Source: Gammaproteobacteria bacterium
GTDB taxonomy: Bacteria; Pseudomonadota; Gammaproteobacteria; Pseudomonadales; Azotimanducaceae
Assembly (NCBI GenBank): GCA_026706385.1
Contig: JAPOYV010000094.1
Location: forward strand, 62,001-126,000
Direction: 5' to 3'
DNA: 64,000 nt
Below, piece by piece: positions 60,012 to 64,000 of the stretch. The notes under the pieces were generated by a model. The model was not told the origin of the DNA. It did no database searches and saw nothing but the letters and a program-made list of their open reading frames with translations. Position numbers and translations under genes: made by a program. Each line of letters begins with the position of its first letter. Positions within the stretch are counted from its first letter, which is position 1.

Positions 60012-61930
60012 GTGGGTCCGAGCCGCTCTGGCGGCCCAGCGAAGCGGCGATCCGGGCGTCCAACCTGACACGCTTCGCGGAGCACTTGGGATTCGCACCG
60101 CCGGACTACGGCCGCCTGCACCGCTTCTCGATCAATCATCGAGACGACTTCTGGGACGCGGTGTGGCGCGAACTGGGGGTTGTCGGCGATCGTGGCGACG
60201 GGCCCGCCCTAGTCAACGGCGACCGGTTCCCCGGCAGTCGTTGGTTCCCGGATGCGCGTCTAAACTACGCCGAGAATCTGCTGCGCTTCGCCGACGACGC
60301 CATAGCGATCGTCGCCGTCCTCGAGGACGAGCAGCGGCGGACGCTGACCTACCGCGAACTCGCAGCCGAGACAGCCGCATTCGCACAAGCTCTCACGCGC
60401 CTCGGCGTCGAGCCCGGCGACCGGGTGGCCGGTTGGCTGCCGAACGTCCCCGAAACGGTGGTCGCCATGCTGGCAACGGCGAGCATCGGCGCGACTTGGT
60501 CGTCGTGTTCCCCGGACTTCGGGGTCGAAGGCGCGCTCGACCGTTTCGGGCAGATCGCGCCAAAGGTCCTGATCGCCTGCGACGGCTATCGCTACGGCGG
60601 CAAGCGCTTCGACGTCCGCGACAGGGCACTCACCGTCCGGGACGCTGTTGACTCCATCGAGCACGTGCTCTGGGTGGCGACGCTCGGTCTCGAGGAGGAC
60701 GCGTTCGCGCGGGCGCGACGCGAGTACGCCGACGCGCCACTCGTGTTCAACCGCCTGCCGTTCGACCACCCGCTGTACGTCATGTATTCATCCGGCACCA
60801 CCGGCAAGCCGAAGTGCATCGTGCACGGCGCCGGCGGGACGCTGCTGCAGCACCTCAAGGAACACCGACTCCATGTCGACCTCACGCGCGAGGACAGGCT
60901 GTTCTTCTTCACGACGTGCGGATGGATGATGTGGAACTGGTTGGTGTCCGGCCTCGCCAGCGGTTGCCGCATCGTGCTCTACGACGGTTCGCCGTTCCAT
61001 CCCAGCCCGCATCGTCTCTTCGACCTCGCCGAACGCGAGGCAATCAGTGTCTTCGGAGTGAGCGCCAAGTACCTGTCCGCCGTCGAAAAGGCGGGCGTCC
61101 GACCAGTTGTCAGCCACGATCTGCCCGCCCTGCGTGCAATCCTGTCCACGGGTTCGCCGCTCAACCACGAGGGGTTCCGCTACGTCTATCGCGACGTCAA
61201 GGCCGACCTCGCCCTGGCATCGATCTCGGGCGGCACGGATCTCATCTCGTGCTTGGCGCTCGGCTGCCCCTGGCTCCCTGTCCACGAAGGCGAACTGCAG
61301 TGCGCCGGCCTCGGCATGGCCGTCGATGTCTACGACGACGACGGAGCCCGCGTCCGGGGCGAGAAAGGCGAACTGGTGTGCACACGGTCGTTTCCCAGCG
61401 CGCCGATCGGATTCTGGGACGACCAGGGTAATGCCAAGTACCGGGAGGCGTACTTCGACCGCTACCCGAACGTCTGGGCGCATGGCGATTTCGCGGAGAT
61501 CACCGCCCACGATGGCTTCATCGTCCACGGCCGCTCCGATGCCGTGCTCAACCCCGGCGGCGTGCGCATCGGCACCGCCGAGATCTACCGGCAGGTGGAG
61601 ACCATCGACGAGGTGTTGGACTGCGTGGCGATCGGCCAGGATTGGGATGGCGATACGCGCATCGTGCTGTTCGTGGTGATGCGCGAGGGCACGGCCCTGA
61701 ACGCGGATCTCGCGAATGCGATCAAGCGGCGAATCCGCGAACGCGCGAGCCCTCGCCACGTCCCCGCGGTGATCGTCGAGGTACCTGACATCCCTCGAAC
61801 GCTGAGTGGCAAGATCGCCGAACTCGCGGTAAGGGACGCCGTACACGGGCGGGAGGTGGTCAATACGACGGCCATGGCCAACCCGGAGGCCTTGGCGGCG
61901 TTTCGGGAACGGCCGGAGTTGCGGGCTTAG
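60008..61930 (+). CDS. Acetoacetyl-CoA synthetase
   Basis: A 640-aa AMP-forming ligase that activates acetoacetate. The P-loop is YSSGTTGKPKCIVHGAGG, the long N-terminal part begins LWRPSEAAIRASNLTRFAEH, and the motif WFPDARLNYAENLLRF is specific to the AACS group. Catalytic Lys lies in RTLSGKIAELAVRDAVHG. The GTG start overlaps the carboxylesterase stop. The pair may release and activate a short-chain acid. The gene ends just before a REP-like inverted pair. Confidence 0.92.
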   Translation: MSGSEPLWRPSEAAIRASNLTRFAEHLGFAPPDYGRLHRFSINHRDDFWDAVWRELGVVGDRGDGPALVNGDRFPGSRWFPDARLNYAENLLRFADDAIAIVAVLEDEQRRTLTYRELAAETAAFAQALTRLGVEPGDRVAGWLPNVPETVVAMLATASIGATWSSCSPDFGVEGALDRFGQIAPKVLIACDGYRYGGKRFDVRDRALTVRDAVDSIEHVLWVATLGLEEDAFARARREYADAPLVFNRLPFDHPLYVMYSSGTTGKPKCIVHGAGGTLLQHLKEHRLHVDLTREDRLFFFTTCGWMMWNWLVSGLASGCRIVLYDGSPFHPSPHRLFDLAEREAISVFGVSAKYLSAVEKAGVRPVVSHDLPALRAILSTGSPLNHEGFRYVYRDVKADLALASISGGTDLISCLALGCPWLPVHEGELQCAGLGMAVDVYDDDGARVRGEKGELVCTRSFPSAPIGFWDDQGNAKYREAYFDRYPNVWAHGDFAEITAHDGFIVHGRSDAVLNPGGVRIGTAEIYRQVETIDEVLDCVAIGQDWDGDTRIVLFVVMREGTALNADLANAIKRRIRERASPRHVPAVIVEVPDIPRTLSGKIAELAVRDAVHGREVVNTTAMANPEALAAFRERPELRA

Positions 61931-61949
61931 GGCACCGCGGAATCTCGTC

Positions 61950-62037
61950 GGTACGCGCGGACCTGCAGGTCCGCCACGTCCACGTCCGCATGCGGCCTCG
62001 CGAGATGTTCATTTGCGGGCCGGGAGGCCCGCGTACC
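61950..62037. repeat. REP-like inverted pair (BIME-like)
   Basis: The first unit GGTACGC plus a perfect palindrome GCGGACCTGCAGGTCCGC (61950-61974) is followed by GCGGGCC-GGGA-GGCCCGCGTACC (62015-62037). The second is the reverse complement of the same general motif GGTACGCG-(GC-rich hairpin), so the two sit head to tail in opposite directions in a convergent intergenic gap. No RAYT transposase is in the window. Confidence 0.7.
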
Positions 62038-62087
62038 TCGACAGTACGCGCCTTCTCGGCGGGGCGGCCCCGGCATGGCTCGCCGCT

Positions 62088-63611
62088 TCAGTCCACCGAC
62101 GTCGCCTTGATCCGGTTCTCGATCTCCCGAGCCCAGATCCGCGGGCCGGTCGCATGCACGGACTCGCCGCGGGCGTCGACCGAGACGGTGACTGGCATGT
62201 CGCGGACTTCGAACTCGTAGATCGCCTCCATGCCGAGATCCGCGAACGCCAGCAACGTCGACTTCGTGATGGCCTTGGCGATGAGGTACGCCGCACCGCC
62301 CACCGCGATGAGGGACACGGCCCGGTTGTCGCGAATCGCCTCGATCGCCGCCGGGCCGCGCTCCGCCTTGCCGATCATGCCGAGGAGTCCCGTCCTCTCG
62401 AGCAGCGTGCGGGTGAACTTGTCCATGCGCGTGGCCGTCGTCGGTCCGGCCGGGCCGATCACCTCGCCGGCCACCGGATCGACCGGACCGACGTAGTAGA
62501 TGAACCGGTCCCCGAGGTCGACCGGCAACGCTTTACCGCGATCGATCAGGTCGACGAGGCGCTTGTGGGCGGCGTCCCGGCCGGTGAGCATTCGACCGGA
62601 CAGCAGCAGCGTCTCGCCGGCCCGCCACCCGGCGACCTCGTCGCGGGTCACCGAGTCGAGATCGACGCGCCGCACGTCGTCGCCGAGCTCGAAGGCAATG
62701 TCGGGCCAGTCGGCAAGGTCCGGGGGCTCGAACGTCGCCGGACCGCTGCCGTCGAGTTCGAACTTCACGTGGCGCGTTGCCGTGCAGTTCGGGATCACCG
62801 CCACCGGCTTGTTCGCGGCGTGTGTGGGATATTCGAGCACCTTCACGTCCAGGACGGTCGTCAGCCCGCCGAGCCCTTGGGCCCCGATGCCAAGGGCGTT
62901 GATCTTGTCGAACAGTTCGAGCCTGAGTTCCTCGGCACCGTACTCGGGGCCTCGCGCGCGCAGTTCATGGATGTCGATCGGCGCCATCATCGCTTCCTTG
63001 GCGAGCAGCATCGCCTTTTCCGGCGTACCGCCGATGCCGACCCCGAGGATTCCCGGCGGGCACCAGCCGGCGCCCATCTTCGGCACGACCGACAGGATCC
63101 AGTCCGCCACCGAGTCCGAAGGATTCAGCATCGTGAACATGGCCTTGGCCTCGCTGCCACCGCCCTTGGCGGCGACCTCCGCGGTGATTTTGTCGCCCGG
63201 CACAAGACGGGTGTGGATCACGGCAGGCGTGTTGTCTCCCGTATTCACCCGCGCGCCGTTCGGGTCGACGAGCACGGAGCCGCGAAGGACGTTTTCGGGT
63301 GTCATGTAGCCGCGGCGGACGCCTTCGTTGACCATGTCTTCGACACTCATGCCCCCCTCCCACGCGACGTCCATGCCGACCTCGAGGAACACGATCACGA
63401 TCCCGGTGTCCTGGCAGATGGGCCGCTTGCCGAGAGCGCACATCCGCGAGTTGACGAGCACCTGGGCGAGCGCTGCCTTGGCGGCCTGCGACTCCTCGCG
63501 CTCGTAGGCGTCGGCCATGGCGCGGATGAAATCAGGTGGGTGGTAGTACGAGATGTACTGCAGCGCGTCCGCGATGCTCTGGACCAGATCGGCTTGCCTG
63601 ATGACAGTCAT
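62088..63611 (-). CDS. fumA: Fumarate hydratase, class I (iron-sulfur)
   Basis: A 507-aa oxygen-sensitive [4Fe-4S] fumarase that interconverts fumarate and malate. Cys66 in RPICQDTGIVIVFLEVG, the Cys of PNCTATRHVKFE and the Cys of GAGWCPPGILG are candidate cluster ligands. The C-terminal half carries GPTTATRMDKFTRTLLERTG and YEFEVRDMPVTVSVDARG. ATG at 63611 gives family length. It is convergent with the acetoacetyl-CoA synthetase gene. Confidence 0.95.
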   Translation of the reverse strand: MTVIRQADLVQSIADALQYISYYHPPDFIRAMADAYEREESQAAKAALAQVLVNSRMCALGKRPICQDTGIVIVFLEVGMDVAWEGGMSVEDMVNEGVRRGYMTPENVLRGSVLVDPNGARVNTGDNTPAVIHTRLVPGDKITAEVAAKGGGSEAKAMFTMLNPSDSVADWILSVVPKMGAGWCPPGILGVGIGGTPEKAMLLAKEAMMAPIDIHELRARGPEYGAEELRLELFDKINALGIGAQGLGGLTTVLDVKVLEYPTHAANKPVAVIPNCTATRHVKFELDGSGPATFEPPDLADWPDIAFELGDDVRRVDLDSVTRDEVAGWRAGETLLLSGRMLTGRDAAHKRLVDLIDRGKALPVDLGDRFIYYVGPVDPVAGEVIGPAGPTTATRMDKFTRTLLERTGLLGMIGKAERGPAAIEAIRDNRAVSLIAVGGAAYLIAKAITKSTLLAFADLGMEAIYEFEVRDMPVTVSVDARGESVHATGPRIWAREIENRIKATSVD

Positions 63612-63713
63612 GGCGCGTTCAAGGGTGATTGAACCTCGGCCGATTCTACTCCTCACCCTTCATGGCGCTTTAGTCTTTGGTTACACTGGCTCCAAGTTTG
63701 AGGGAGGGCTTAA

Positions 63714-64000
63714 GTGGCTGAAACCGCGTCCTACGCTGAACGCGGCGTCGAACTCGCGACCGGCAAGATCAACGTGCTCGATGGCGGCGCAGGCACGCCG
63801 GTCGTGGTGCTGCACCACAGTTGGGGCGGGCCCGGCTGGCTGCCATTCCACGACGCACTGGTCGGCGCCGGCACCCGGGCCATCGTGCCCGACATGCCCG
63901 GCTGGGGTGCCTCCGAGCGCCCCGTTTGGGCACGCGAGCCGCGCGACATCGCGATCATCGTGAGCCGGCTCATCGCAGCGCTCGAACTTGACGACGTGAA
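63714..64000 (+). CDS. Alpha/beta hydrolase, N-terminal part (cut by window edge)
   Basis: The first 95 codons of an alpha/beta hydrolase; the rest is outside the window. GTG at 63714 follows GGGAGGG. The N-terminal strands and the oxyanion region read VVVLHHSWGGPGWLPFHD, and IVPDMPGWGASERP is the typical second loop with the strictly conserved Asp and Pro-Gly. The nucleophile elbow lies beyond the edge. It is divergent from the fumarase gene. Function cannot be given. Confidence 0.8.
   Translation, partial: MAETASYAERGVELATGKINVLDGGAGTPVVVLHHSWGGPGWLPFHDALVGAGTRAIVPDMPGWGASERPVWAREPRDIAIIVSRLIAALELDDV

Overview
The window is 64 kb of GC-rich chromosome (very few AT-rich stretches) from a bacterium that is most likely an uncultured, aerobic or microaerobic gammaproteobacterium, perhaps marine or host-associated. 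The taxonomic call is an inference. It rests on a perfect E. coli-type LexA box (CTGT-N8-ACAG), the adjacent tldD/pmbA pair, and a catabolic gene mix of sulfatases, phytanoyl-CoA-type oxygenases, luciferase-like flavoenzymes and CoA ligases. Starts are often GTG or TTG, and many neighbouring genes overlap by 4 nt (ATGA/GTGA), so transcription units are tightly coupled. No rRNA, tRNA, CRISPR array or intact mobile element was seen.

Layout. 1-2.7 kb (minus): gap, DUF503, a small membrane protein and uvrC (cut by the window edge). 2.9-7.6 kb (minus): a flavoprotein with Fe-S clusters plus korA and korB, a 2-oxoacid:ferredoxin oxidoreductase operon. 7.8-10 kb (minus): class I aldolase and a Gfo/Idh/MocA dehydrogenase, divergent from a sulfatase at 10.1 kb. 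11.5-11.7 kb: a compact unexplained transcription unit (promoter, perfect Shine-Dalgarno, 11-codon ORF, strong terminator). 11.7-13.9 kb: two flavoenzymes. 13.9-15.9 kb (minus): a sulfatase-fold enzyme with Thr in place of the catalytic Cys, coupled to a site-2 protease. 15.9-17.7 kb: a decayed region with a tyrosine recombinase relic. 17.7-19.7 kb (minus): NUDIX hydrolase, rhomboid protease and a PhyH oxygenase.

19.8-24.4 kb (plus): LLM oxidoreductase, GCS2-type ligase, aspartoacylase-like deacylase and a MetX-type acyltransferase, convergent with a SelD fusion and an MFS transporter. 27.8-33 kb: dinB, a secreted helical protein, a methyltransferase, a MATE pump and a ferredoxin. 32.9-35.4 kb: coaE, a PHP phosphoesterase, a split MaoC pair and a frameshifted pseudogene. 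35.6-39.6 kb: tldD, pmbA, a hairpin tandem repeat and a TauD-type oxygenase. 40.2-45.1 kb (minus): a metal/respiration cluster of a cytochrome c lipoprotein, HupE, a membrane anchor protein, a lone heme-copper oxidase subunit III and CopA. 45.3-48.6 kb: a small membrane coiled-coil protein, an amidase and an SOS-controlled DUF222-HNH protein.

48.5-54.7 kb: a PhyH oxygenase, a Tat-exported SMP-30 lactonase-like protein and a minus-strand block of envelope proteins of unknown function (two DUF6644-like membrane proteins, a DUF6152 protein, two related secreted proteins). 54.8-62 kb: SDR, serine hydrolase, malonyl-CoA synthetase-like ligase, carboxylesterase and acetoacetyl-CoA synthetase, ending in a REP-like inverted pair. 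62-64 kb: class I fumarase and the start of an alpha/beta hydrolase. Taken together the region looks like central carbon enzymes interspersed with accessory catabolism of sulfated, esterified and acyl substrates.
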